From: Pseudothermotoga thermarum DSM 5069
Lineage (GTDB): Bacteria > Thermotogota > Thermotogae > Thermotogales > DSM-5069
Length of the DNA stretch: 64,000 nt
Assembly (NCBI RefSeq): GCF_000217815.1
Contig: NC_015707.1
Location: forward strand, 1,600,014-1,664,013
Direction: 5' to 3'
The translations under genes and the position numbers were made by a program. The notes beneath the pieces were generated by a model, which worked only from the letters and a program-made list of their open reading frames with translations, ran no database searches and was not told the origin of the DNA. This document shows positions 16,677-24,413 of this stretch, one piece after another. How positions within the stretch are numbered: the stretch's first letter is position 1; every line of letters begins with the position of its first letter.

Positions 16677-16704
16677 TTGTTCATATACATATGTATACTA
16701 TATT
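16677..16704 (+). promoter_or_regulatory. Promoter with palindromic spacer
   Basis: TTGTTC (16677-16682) and TATATT (16699-16704) are spaced by 16 bases. The spacer contains a perfect 14-base palindrome TATACATATGTATA (16684-16697), and a second perfect palindrome ACGGCGCCGT lies just downstream near 16711-16720. Such placement suggests operator sites for a dimeric regulator, though the palindromes could be chance in AT-rich DNA. Confidence 0.55.
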
Positions 16705-16746
16705 TATGGACGGCGCCGTTCGAAAAACCAAAAGGAGGGGAAACTG

Positions 16747-16989
16747 GTGACAACTCTTGAAACTTTGAGTTTCGTGGGGAAATTGGTGTACCTTGGGATC
16801 TTTCTCGTTGAAAGGCCAAAGGATGGGGAGAACAAGAAAAAGGAAGTCAAGGAAATGGTTCATTCAATCGTTAAAACTTATGGTATCAAACTTCCGGTGC
16901 CTGAGCCAATCTTTGAATTCATGCTGGACTTTGCAATCGACAGAATAGTGGACAGCTTGAACAAAACGATTTGGAGGAAAGCGCAATGA
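16747..16989 (+). CDS. Small protein of unknown function, possibly phage-derived
   Basis: An 80-residue protein starting at GTG 16747 behind AAAAGGAGGGGAAACTG, a strong SD. It has a short hydrophobic N-terminal stretch (LSFVGKLVYLGIFLV, residues 7-21), a charged middle (ERPKDGENKKKEVKEMV) and a C-terminal helix (FEFMLDFAIDRIVDSLNK). Its layout recalls small phage structural or holin-like proteins with a KK...LPxP...LN pattern, but I cannot name the family. Its stop overlaps the start of the sigma-like gene in an ATGA arrangement, so the two are translated together and probably function together. Confidence 0.65.
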   Translation: MTTLETLSFVGKLVYLGIFLVERPKDGENKKKEVKEMVHSIVKTYGIKLPVPEPIFEFMLDFAIDRIVDSLNKTIWRKAQ

Positions 16990-17345
16990 CGTACGAAAAA
17001 CCACAAACTTTAGAAGAAGCTTTCGAAAAGTTCTCCCCATTCTTGTTCAAACTTGCAAAAACCACTTGGCAAAAACACAGGCACAGAATAACATCTTACG
17101 ACGATCTAATTCAATCGATTCGTTATCTTTTCATCTACGCTTACAAGATGCACGATCCAGCTAAAGGACCTTTCAAAGCCTATATGAAAACTATTGTTAC
17201 ACAAAAGCTCAAACACATGCTTGCTGGAGGAAATCCTCCATGGTGCAAAGAAAGTCCCTTCACCTTCTTAAAACAAAGAAAAATCGATTGCATTTATCTT
17301 GAAGACGAAGATGTGCTAGACAGCCTCTGTCAAAAGCAAATGTAA
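16986..17345 (+). CDS. Sigma-70 region 2-like protein
   Basis: A 119-residue protein beginning at ATG 16986 (overlapping the previous stop) after AGGAAAGCGCA. The first 80 residues look like sigma-factor region 2: LEEAFEKFSPFLFKLAKTTW, SYDDLIQSIRYLFIYAY (the core-binding helix with its DLIQ motif) and MHDPAKGPFKAYMKTIVTQKLKH. The remaining 40 residues are charged and do not resemble a complete region 4 helix-turn-helix. Stand-alone region 2 proteins are known, for example RsoA, which works with a separate partner in Bacillus; small group V sigma factors control toxin or phage genes. A relic of the 3' end of a second copy lies at 19343-19449. Transcriptional regulation of its own cassette is plausible but unproven. 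Confidence 0.7.
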   Translation: MTYEKPQTLEEAFEKFSPFLFKLAKTTWQKHRHRITSYDDLIQSIRYLFIYAYKMHDPAKGPFKAYMKTIVTQKLKHMLAGGNPPWCKESPFTFLKQRKIDCIYLEDEDVLDSLCQKQM

Positions 17346-17349
17346 AATC

Positions 17350-17376
17350 ACCCCCGCGCGAGGCGGGGGGTTTTTT
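17350..17376 (+). terminator. Terminator after the sigma-like gene
   Basis: CCCCCGC, a GCGA-type loop and GGCGGGGG are followed by six T, a few bases after the stop codon. Confidence 0.93.
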
Positions 17377-17484
17377 CAATGTAGTTTGTTCCTTATTGCG
17401 ACAACCTCTTCAGGTAAGACCAAACCGTTCTTCCTGCAGTACTCACGGTAGACCTTTTTGAAATTTTCAGCACAAAATTCACCC
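17376..17484 (-). pseudogene. Unidentified C-terminal gene fragment
   Basis: A minus-strand frame encodes EFCAENFKKVYREYCRKNGL and then VLPEEVVAIRNKLH before a stop; upstream it is broken by a stop. The codon use looks genuine but no family is recognised. It overlaps the terminator of the sigma-like gene. Confidence 0.4.
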
Positions 17485-17583
17485 TAATTTCTCATACTCC
17501 CAAATGCTCATCCAAGTCCCCAATTTTCTCTATGACAAATATACTCTTACCTATCTTCATCAACGTATCTTTGTTTACTTTGT

Positions 17584-17769
17584 TCAATTTTTTATGTATT
17601 CTTCAAGTATTTCTCCAAATTTTTCTTCTAACAACTCAATTACCATTGTTTTGATGCCTTTTTCTACACCCTTTTGAATGCCTATTTTCTTTCGTTTCTT
17701 CATTGCTTCCATTATCGGCTTTTCAAAGTTTGTTATCATCTCATTCACCACCTTGCTATCCTCTATCAC
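17584..17769 (-). pseudogene. Rpn/PD-(D/E)XK nuclease, C-terminal remnant
   Basis: A 61-codon frame reads MIEDSKVVNEMITNFEKP, then KKRKKIGIQKGVEKGIKTMV and IELLEEKFGEILEEY. Repeated G-x-x-KG helices near the C-terminus are typical of Rpn-type recombination-promoting nucleases. The nuclease domain is missing; an element A end lies at 17784 just upstream. Nonfunctional as it stands. Confidence 0.55.
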
Positions 17770-17783
17770 CTTCTGACTACACC

Positions 17784-17915
17784 GGAAATGTTAACTTAAG
17801 CTGGGAAATACGATAAAATAAACGAGAACCAAACCTTTTTCAACGACAAAAAAATACCACGGGAAAAAAGAATTTGCTTACGAGTCAATTATGAAGCTTT
17901 GAGAAAATAGAAGAC
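17784..17915 (+). mobile_element. Element A left-end relic
   Basis: GAAATGTTAACTTAAGCTGG, then GATAAAATAAACGAGAACCA and AACCTTTTTCAACGACAAAA match the left end and transposase start of element A, followed by AATTATGAAGCTTTGAGAAA. Several deletions and substitutions are present; the right end is lost. Confidence 0.75.
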
Positions 17916-17930
17916 AAGCTGAGGTCGTCT

Positions 17931-17993
17931 GCAAGGAGTATATCCGCATCTGTTAAGATATAGCCTTTCTAGATTTTTGTAGCTGCAGAAATA
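17931..17993 (-). pseudogene. Duplicate scrap of methyltransferase gene
   Basis: AAGGAGTATATCCGCATCTG, TTAAGATATA and the following GATTTTTGTAGCTGCAGAA match 11007-11070 within the truncated homocysteine methyltransferase gene. Thereafter the copy jumps directly to the DNA that precedes the MNT relic. Confidence 0.65.
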
Positions 17994-18047
17994 ATTCTAT
18001 CATACGTTCCACTTTTTTGGTAAAATTGTTTAGAAGATGGTGAGAAG

Positions 18048-18358
18048 ATGAGTAGAAAAGTTGTAACACCTTTGTCTTTAGAAGAAATTCTAACGGAAAA
18101 GAGAAAGCGTATTTAATTGAAAGTTTTGGTGTATCTGAGATAGGAGTTTTCGGTTCTTTCGCAAGAAAGGCGAACAATCGTAACAGCGATATAGATATCT
18201 TAGTTGACTTTCAAATTGGTATGAAAACATTCGACAATTTTATGAATCTAAAATTCTACCTTGAAGACCTTTTTGGCAGAAAGGTTGATCTTGTCACAAA
18301 ATCTGCTCTAAAACCAAGAATGCGCGATGTCGTATTGAAGGAAGTGATTTATGCCTAA
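18048..18358 (+). pseudogene. MNT nucleotidyltransferase, frameshifted
   Basis: It starts MSRKVVTPLSLEEILT at ATG 18048 and a small deletion then shifts the frame. In the next frame ESFGVSEIGVFGSFARKANN, then RNSDIDILVDF gives an intact MNT core, ending KSALKPRMRDVVLKEVIYA. About 105 residues when restored. It is nearly the same gene as the deleted copy at 11279. The start of a HEPN partner (MPKKDI at 18351) follows for only a few codons. Confidence 0.85.
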
Positions 18359-18370
18359 AAAGGACATTAC

Positions 18371-18739
18371 CAAAGGGTTTTTTCACAAAATACTTGCTTG
18401 GCCTCACATCGATATCCCCATACCCTGGCGAAAATCTCATCGTACCTTTTCCAAATTGTTTTCGAAGCTTTTTGTCGAAAATTTCGTTCAGTTTTTCGAC
18501 AGCTTCTGAACCCCAAGCATCAAAATGTAGGATTCAAAGACATCTACCTTTGAACGTTCTTCTATCACTTCATATAGCCTTTTCCCAGGCGTTGAAACAA
18601 AGACAGTTACCCCCTTAGCACTTTCAAGAACAGACGGAACAGCTTCTTTTCTTAGATGCGAAATATCAAACACATCGTACCAAAACTTTGGTTATACATA
18701 CTTTAAGGCTTCCAAAAAAAGCGAGTTTACTTTCTTCAA
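18371..18739 (-). pseudogene. Methionine synthase activation-domain gene, decayed
   Basis: The minus strand opens at TTG 18739 behind AGGAGG and reads KKVNSLFLEALKYV before a stop. It then gives WYDVFDISHLRKEAVPSVLE, KGVTVFVSTPGKRLYEVIEE and, after a one-base frameshift near 18530, FDAWGSEAVEKLNEIFDKKL ... MRFSPGYGDIDV. The last string is the SAM-binding RxxPGY motif of the cobalamin-dependent methionine synthase activation domain. In Thermotogae this domain is a separate protein that reactivates oxidised MetH. The present copy has a stop, a frameshift and a lost 3' end. Confidence 0.75.
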
Positions 18740-18922
18740 AAAACCTCCTATCCCTTTCATAACAAGTAATATCAAACGATGTTTAATAAAACTCAATCGC
18801 CCAAAAAGAAAAAGCAAGCGTAGCTATGTGCCGCGCTTGAATTGTTTTACTTGACTTAATCTCTGATGCACCCTTTAGATTGGGCACAACTTTTCTGTAA
18901 CTCCCGAATAAGATGTTCTCTC
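18740..18922. other. Intergenic region, nothing recognised
   Basis: About 180 AT-rich bases between the metH-type relic and an element A derivative. No gene, hairpin with T tract or repeat could be recognised. Confidence 0.4.
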
Positions 18923-19153
18923 GAACCTGTCAACTTAAGAAGGGAAAACTGCACCGATCAAAGAGGAAACCATAACCTGCTTATGTTAAAACGTCGCAAC
19001 CTGTACGTCGTTATCCCTATCACGCTCTCAACAAGACTATTCTCCACAAACTCTCGTGCTCGTGTTCCCAATACTAATCGGGAACCTTCTTTCCGTGTGA
19101 AGAGTTGGTTCCCGTTTATTTTATCGTATTTCCCGACTTAAGTTGGCAGCTCC
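18923..19153 (-). mobile_element. Element A deletion derivative, 231 bp
   Basis: Both ends of element A are present (GAACCTGTCAACTTAAG at the left, CGACTTAAGTTGGCAGCTCC at the right), with the hairpin region of the 5' end and the 3' end of the transposase (LVESVIGIT) joined directly. It resembles a MITE: ends retained, coding capacity lost. Confidence 0.85.
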
Positions 19154-19239
19154 CTATTGTCGTTTCTTGAATGATTAATCACTGAGCAACATTCTATTTA
19201 TATTCTACATCACCAAGTGTCTCAGTCCAAAAAGAAGGA

Positions 19240-19330
19240 TCTTACCAGCCCAGAGAGTACTATGAGTGGTATGTGTTGAGGTAAAGCGCATGAAAAACTG
19301 CCTAAAATTTCAAGAAACATTACAACTGAC
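19240..19330 (+). mobile_element. Element C (IS3-like) right-end relic
   Basis: CAGCCCAGAGAGTACTATG encodes QPREYYEWYVLR, as in the SPREYYE end of the IS3-like transposase near 61970. The following AAAACTGCCTAAAATTTC and AACATTACA match the element's 3' end at 62010-62045. Confidence 0.65.
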
Positions 19331-19342
19331 TGGTTCCAATCC

Positions 19343-19449
19343 ACCTTGATGTAAAGAAGCACCGTTTACGTTTTTGATCAACAGAAAAATTGAATACACC
19401 CTTTGTGAGGACGACGAGATTTTGGATTATCTCTATCAAAACCAATAAT
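19343..19449 (+). pseudogene. Sigma-region-2-like gene, 3' relic
   Basis: RKIEYTLCEDDEILDYLYQN followed by Q and two stops corresponds to the C-terminus of the gene at 16986-17345 (RKIDCIYLEDEDVLDSLCQK). Only about 25 codons are recognisable. The same kind of GC-rich terminator follows. Confidence 0.65.
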
Positions 19450-19460
19450 AGACCAAAACT

Positions 19461-19485
19461 ACCCCCGCGCTGCGGGGGTTTTGCC
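19461..19485 (+). terminator. Terminator after the sigma-like relic
   Basis: CCCCCGC, GCT and GCGGGGG are followed by TTTTG. It is the counterpart of the terminator at 17350-17376. Confidence 0.8.
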
Positions 19486-19694
19486 ATACATCATAAAAAG
19501 CTTAAAGATCTTCTTGCTGTGGGATAATTGAAATATCATAAAGGTTGATTATCCTTAAAATGGCTAAAAGCTTTTGCTTAAAATAGCTCAAACATCAACA
19601 AAATTGGCAACTTTAACCACCAAATTGGCAAAAACTTTGGCAAGCATGAAAATTTTTTGCGATATCGTCGTTTGCTTTGAAAAGTGTGAGGTTT

Positions 19695-21155
19695 TTATTG
19701 GTTTATCATTTCTTTCAACCTCGAAAGCAGATATTTCTTTAACTTTCTGACATCACGTAGGAGCATTGAAAATACATCTTTGTAGATAAGTACCACCAAA
19801 CCTAAACCAATTAACCCAGAAGTTACTCCAGAGAAAGTGTTAAAGAAAGTGTTCACGAAAGCAACAAAGACTAAGATAGAAATTGAAAGATACGCTCTTT
19901 TAAAGTCATATCCAACAGGATAAAACTTGTTGGATGCCCAGCCTTCTATTGCAAAAACTATTATCATTGACAGACCTGTTGAAATTGCTGCGCCTTTGGC
20001 ACCAAAGAGTGGTATAAGTGCTAAATTTCCAAAAACGTTTGCAATCAAAGCAGAGAAGTCAGATACAATGAACCAATGTGTTTTTTTTGCAAATTCAATA
20101 CCTCGCGCAACTGTAAATGCCATCATGATAAGTGTCGGATAAAGAAGAAGAAAAGGAGAAATTTGTGCGGCAGTTCTGTAAGTTGAACCTAATAGTAGAA
20201 AGACTATATCCTTTGCAGAAATAAAGACTATTGACACAGTTATCATTCCAAATGCGACAAAGTTAAACATTTTTCTGAAGATCTGTTTATTATTTTCAGC
20301 GTTCTCGTGGTACAACCTAAGGGCATATGGGCCCCAAAAATTTGAATATCCAGCAGTTATAAGTGTTGTAAGTGAAACTAATTTATAACTTGCTGAATAG
20401 AAACCAACTTCTTCAAAGGTGGTAAAGAGTCTTAACATAAATCTATCCGTAAATATTAAAGCTTGATATGAAAGGGATGCAAATACCAATGGGGCAGAAT
20501 ATTTCACTATGTTAACAAATTCTTTAGAATCAAACTTTGGCTTAAGCCAATATTTTGCTTTGAATGGTAAGCCAATTAAAAGTCCCATGAACACGGAACC
20601 TAATGTTGCCAATATCAGCGTCTCGTACGTTCGTAAACCAAGAAATGTTAAAACGATTATTATCAAAAAGTTGCTAAGACTTTTGGAAATTTGCACAAGT
20701 GAATAGTATTTTCCTTTGTTTTCGAGCCTTAAAAGAGTTTCGTTGTATAGCTGAAATACTGAGAGAAATAAAGCTATTCCAAGTAAAGCCGGAACCTTTC
20801 CCTGGGAATTTCCAGCTACAAAACTATTTACTTTTTTCTCTAAGACTATCAAAAATATCCAGGTGACTGATACCAAAGCCAGCGGCAGAGAAATCGATGT
20901 CCAAAGAAGTGTGCTTTTTTCATTTTCATCTTTTGCGTAATAATGCCGTATGAAAGCATTATGCGTGGAGAACAAACAAAGTGGAAAGAGAAATCCTAAC
21001 AACATTTGAAAAGTGGTGCTTTTTCCGAATTCTTCTGGGGAAATTATTCTTGTCACAGTGGGAACCTGAATGAATGATAAGAAAAAACTTACCCATGTTC
21101 CCGCTGAAAATGCAAAATAACTTTTTATAAAATTTTTTTTATAATCAAATCCCAC
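19695..21155 (-). CDS. Polysaccharide flippase, Wzx-like
   Basis: A 486-residue protein with about fourteen membrane helices and short charged loops, of the MVF/polysaccharide transporter superfamily. N-terminal features include SYFAFSAGTWVSFFLSFIQV and RIISPEEFGKSTTFQMLLG, typical of Wzx/RfbX proteins that flip lipid-linked repeat units across the inner membrane. The GTG at 21155 is the only upstream start and has AAAGGA at a rather long distance. It is the last gene of the minus-strand exopolysaccharide locus, separated from the glycosyltransferases by an 850-base gap with a decayed insertion sequence, so it may need its own promoter. Confidence 0.88.
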   Translation of the reverse strand: MGFDYKKNFIKSYFAFSAGTWVSFFLSFIQVPTVTRIISPEEFGKSTTFQMLLGFLFPLCLFSTHNAFIRHYYAKDENEKSTLLWTSISLPLALVSVTWIFLIVLEKKVNSFVAGNSQGKVPALLGIALFLSVFQLYNETLLRLENKGKYYSLVQISKSLSNFLIIIVLTFLGLRTYETLILATLGSVFMGLLIGLPFKAKYWLKPKFDSKEFVNIVKYSAPLVFASLSYQALIFTDRFMLRLFTTFEEVGFYSASYKLVSLTTLITAGYSNFWGPYALRLYHENAENNKQIFRKMFNFVAFGMITVSIVFISAKDIVFLLLGSTYRTAAQISPFLLLYPTLIMMAFTVARGIEFAKKTHWFIVSDFSALIANVFGNLALIPLFGAKGAAISTGLSMIIVFAIEGWASNKFYPVGYDFKRAYLSISILVFVAFVNTFFNTFSGVTSGLIGLGLVVLIYKDVFSMLLRDVRKLKKYLLSRLKEMINQ

Positions 21156-21242
21156 TTTTGAATCATTCCTTTGGTTTGCATATTATTAATTTTTAAGAAC
21201 TATGTGAAGTTAGAATATTTCTACACTATTCACCTCACAGTG

Positions 21243-21572
21243 GGCCTGTCAACTTAAAAAAACCACGCAAGTAATATAAAGAAAAGAAAAACTAGCTTCT
21301 GTATCCTCTCATATCTATGTTACAAAGTATCCTCTTGCTTTCCAATAATAAAGGCCTTTGTCTGTTCTCAGCCTACCTGTTATTCTTTTTACGCATCTTG
21401 CTCATCAATAATAAATATACCAACTGGAATCATTTATGTTTATCTTCATCTTTACAAAGCTTCATGGCTTGTCTCAAATCTTAAGTGCTGCCTTTCTCAG
21501 TATAAATCCATTAAATCACAAAGTTTTGGTTTTTCATTAATCTTATCGCATTCTGCAGTTTAAGTCACCTAA
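21243..21572 (-). mobile_element. Element A, heavily decayed copy
   Basis: The right end GGCCTGTCAACTTAA is at 21243. Reading the minus strand, CTGAGAAAGGCAGCACTTAA and GACAAGCCATGAAG align with the transposase HTH region, and AGATGAAGATAAACATAAAT with the EMKVNIN codons. A degenerate left end CAGTTTAAGTCACCT lies at 21556-21570. Many indels; old insertion. Confidence 0.7.
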
Positions 21573-22000
21573 CTTGATTTCTTATTTCTTAAGGGATGAG
21601 ATATGTTTCTCAAAAATACTTCCTCGAACACAAAAATCTCACTTATTGGATTTGACATTGAACTAATGAATAACATTAATATTGTTTTCTTGGACGTTTC
21701 CTCTATTGTTTCAAGGATATCGTCTGCAAACCTATCATTAGCAATAAACTATAATACTTTATAAAGTCATATTAATTGACTCATATTTGAATCATTTTTT
21801 AAGCAAATTATTTGTTTATCTTTTAAAAAAGGTATTTTTTCTTCTGTGTTGCTTATTGAAGCATTGTTAATCAAATTTTGGTATTTTATTTATTTTCTAT
21901 ATATGCTCTCGAGCATTTTAGTTATGAAATGGGCCATTGTAACTTGAAGTTAGAATGCCAATTTTATTGATGGTTTCCCATCTTAATTAATGAACAAAAT
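21573..22000. other. AT-rich intergenic region
   Basis: About 430 bases of very AT-rich DNA between the decayed insertion sequence and the glycosyltransferase. No open frame, hairpin or repeat could be supported. Confidence 0.4.
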
Positions 22001-23149
22001 CTATATAACAGAAGAATATACCTCGAGTAGTTTAGCTACATAGACTTCAGAACTATGATTTTTCAGCACATATTTGCGAGCGTTAGATCGCACATGGAAA
22101 AGCGTTTCGTAGTTTTCTTTACAATATATTATTGCATCAATGATATCTTTCGAACTTTTTTGCGAGATAACCACACCTGTATCCAGGTGCTTTACAATTT
22201 CTTTCAATCCCCCAACATTTGTTGCGACAACAATTTTTTCGCAAGCCATACCTTCCAATGCAGATAATGATGTTGCTTCTTCAACGTCTGTCGAGGTGAT
22301 TGATGGAACTAATATTACATCAGATAATTGGTATAGCTCTTGGACTTTTCCATACCCAACATTTTCAATAATTGCATAATTGTCGTTTTCTCGCATTATT
22401 TTGAGTATCTCTTTTTTTAGCGCTCCTCTTCCGGCAAATATGAAGAAAAAGGAATTATCCTTTATTTTTGCAAATGCTTCAGCAGCATATATGACACCAT
22501 TTTTTGGCACAAATCTTCTGGGTACAAGCACGACAAACGCATCCTTAGGTATTTTATATTTTTTCCTTAAAGCTTCTTTCTCTTGATAATTTACAGGCTT
22601 AAATAAGTTCTCGTCTATAAAGTTATACATTACTACTACTTTTTCCTTTGGGACTTTGAATTTTTCAATAATATAATTTGCTATTCGTGTATCAACTGCT
22701 ATTATCTTTTTAGCTTTAGTATATCCTCTTTGTTCAATTTCAGTCAACCAATTGTATAAGTCCTTATACTTTGATTTATCTAATCTTGCGTAATCAAAAA
22801 ACTCATTGGCAAGGTATCCGTGAACCGTCAAAATGATATTATTACTATCAACAAATGTTGAAGTTACATCGTGACAGTGAGTAATTTCCCCTGAACATAT
22901 TTGTTTACTGAAGAATTTTATTTGGTTGTTTATTATATGTTTTCCATATTTTGTGTAATTAAAAAATGCTCGAATGAGTCTTGAAATTACGCGTTCCAAA
23001 AATGTGTTATGATAATATATTCTATTTATGGAAATCCCTATTTGACCAAGTCTATTTTCCAAAATTTTTATATGTGCATGCTTTCCTCCTATTATTGGTT
23101 CAACCGGCGCATCTGCAGAAACAAGGTCAATTCTTCTTATCTTATCCAT
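22001..23149 (-). CDS. Glycosyltransferase, GT4-like
   Basis: A 382-residue GT-B glycosyltransferase. It starts at ATG 23149 behind AAAAGGAGG. The N-terminal half has an acceptor-side Gly-rich opening (EPIIGGKHAHIKILEN) and LTVHGYLANEF. The C-terminal half contains VLVPRRFVPKNGVIYAAEAF and the nucleotide-sugar motif SLSALEGMACEKIVVATNVG with the family's E-x7-E-type acid pattern. GT4 enzymes are retaining transferases; donor and acceptor cannot be read from the sequence. It is separated from the next upstream gene by 16 bases in the exopolysaccharide operon. Confidence 0.87.
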   Translation of the reverse strand: MDKIRRIDLVSADAPVEPIIGGKHAHIKILENRLGQIGISINRIYYHNTFLERVISRLIRAFFNYTKYGKHIINNQIKFFSKQICSGEITHCHDVTSTFVDSNNIILTVHGYLANEFFDYARLDKSKYKDLYNWLTEIEQRGYTKAKKIIAVDTRIANYIIEKFKVPKEKVVVMYNFIDENLFKPVNYQEKEALRKKYKIPKDAFVVLVPRRFVPKNGVIYAAEAFAKIKDNSFFFIFAGRGALKKEILKIMRENDNYAIIENVGYGKVQELYQLSDVILVPSITSTDVEEATSLSALEGMACEKIVVATNVGGLKEIVKHLDTGVVISQKSSKDIIDAIIYCKENYETLFHVRSNARKYVLKNHSSEVYVAKLLEVYSSVI

Positions 23150-23165
23150 ATTTATTTGCCTCCTT

Positions 23166-24377
23166 TTAATTTAATTCACTTCGATTATTCTGAACCGTTC
23201 TTTCACAAACCTGGTACTCCATTTCTACTATTTTTTTCCACGTGTAATTTTGCGCATGATCAATGAGCCTTGATATATTATATCCATTTTTCAAAATTTC
23301 CACAACCTTTTCAGCAAATCTTTTTTCAAAATTTTCCCCCTCAGGAACAACTAAATCCTCAAAACCTATCGCTTCAGGGATTCCCCCCACCTTACTTCCA
23401 ATTGTTATAACACCGCACGCTTGTGCTTCAATCAAAACGGCTCCAAATCCCTCATTTCTACTTGGCAATATCATCACATCCATTGTATTCATCCATTTTG
23501 CAACTTCTTCGTGTGGAACTATTCCGGTGATTATATAATCTAGTCCTTTCATTTCTTTCTCTATCTTTTTCCTAAGTGGCCCATCTCCCACAATGATAAA
23601 CTTTACGTTTTTTCCTTCATTAGCAATGTATCTGAAAATCTCAGGAAGTTTATCTGCCCTCTTTACTAAACTAAGGCTGCCAACAAAGCCCACGTATTTT
23701 GCCTCAGAGTTGTATATTCCAAATTCCCGCCTTAACTGATTTTTATCCATTGGTTTAAAAACATTTGGATCATATCCGTTTCCAGTCACAACAGCGTTTT
23801 TTCCTGAATATCCCATGGATTTTGCTTTTTCAAGAAGTTTATTGCTAACGAAAACGCACTTTGAGGCATTTTCCAAAACTTGCAAGTATAAGTTGATATT
23901 TTTTGGCATACAATAATTTATATCGCTACCATGCAGATGAACAACATATGGTTTTCGAATTTTTTTGCTCAACCTCATGGCAATTATTCCGGCAGGTAAT
24001 CCTTCGTACATCCCATGAGCATAAATTAAGTCATATGATCGAAGATTTATACGAGACAATAAAAATTCCTCTAAGACACTAATTTGTTTTTCGTAATTTC
24101 TTCCAATTCGCCTTTTAATAACTTCAATTAACCCTTCTGTGTAATCGCATACAATTGGTGTCTTACCAGCAATATCTGTAGGTACCAATGTATGTTTTCT
24201 CAAGATTTTTCGCAACATGTTGACTGTCCAAGAGCTTTTAAACCATGTAATAACAACATCATAATCTACTCCAAATGTTTGCTTGTAAACAATCAGTCTT
24301 TTTTCTATAAAGCTTGCACCAAACGTTGAATGCTTCCTTTTCATTGGAAATAAATTTGTTATGAACAAAATTTTCAT
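23166..24377 (-). CDS. Glycosyltransferase family 4
   Basis: A 403-residue GT4 enzyme. ATG 24377 (MKILFITNLFPMKRK) is preferred to the upstream start because AAAAGGGGAAGG lies just before it and the Rossmann beta-strand then begins the protein. Motifs: YAHGMYEGLPAGIIAMRLS, VVHLHGSDINY, then VGFVGSLSLVKRADKLPEIF, and near the C-terminus LPSRNEGFGAVLIEAQACGV with the expected Glu pair. It probably adds one sugar to the lipid-linked repeat unit on the cytoplasmic face. The UDP-GlcNAc 2-epimerase gene lies 36 bases upstream, so ManNAc-type donors are possible. Confidence 0.9.
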   Translation of the reverse strand: MKILFITNLFPMKRKHSTFGASFIEKRLIVYKQTFGVDYDVVITWFKSSWTVNMLRKILRKHTLVPTDIAGKTPIVCDYTEGLIEVIKRRIGRNYEKQISVLEEFLLSRINLRSYDLIYAHGMYEGLPAGIIAMRLSKKIRKPYVVHLHGSDINYCMPKNINLYLQVLENASKCVFVSNKLLEKAKSMGYSGKNAVVTGNGYDPNVFKPMDKNQLRREFGIYNSEAKYVGFVGSLSLVKRADKLPEIFRYIANEGKNVKFIIVGDGPLRKKIEKEMKGLDYIITGIVPHEEVAKWMNTMDVMILPSRNEGFGAVLIEAQACGVITIGSKVGGIPEAIGFEDLVVPEGENFEKRFAEKVVEILKNGYNISRLIDHAQNYTWKKIVEMEYQVCERTVQNNRSELN

Positions 24378-24413
24378 TTGCCTTCCCCTTTTTTCCAAGT
24401 CAAGCCACAAAAC

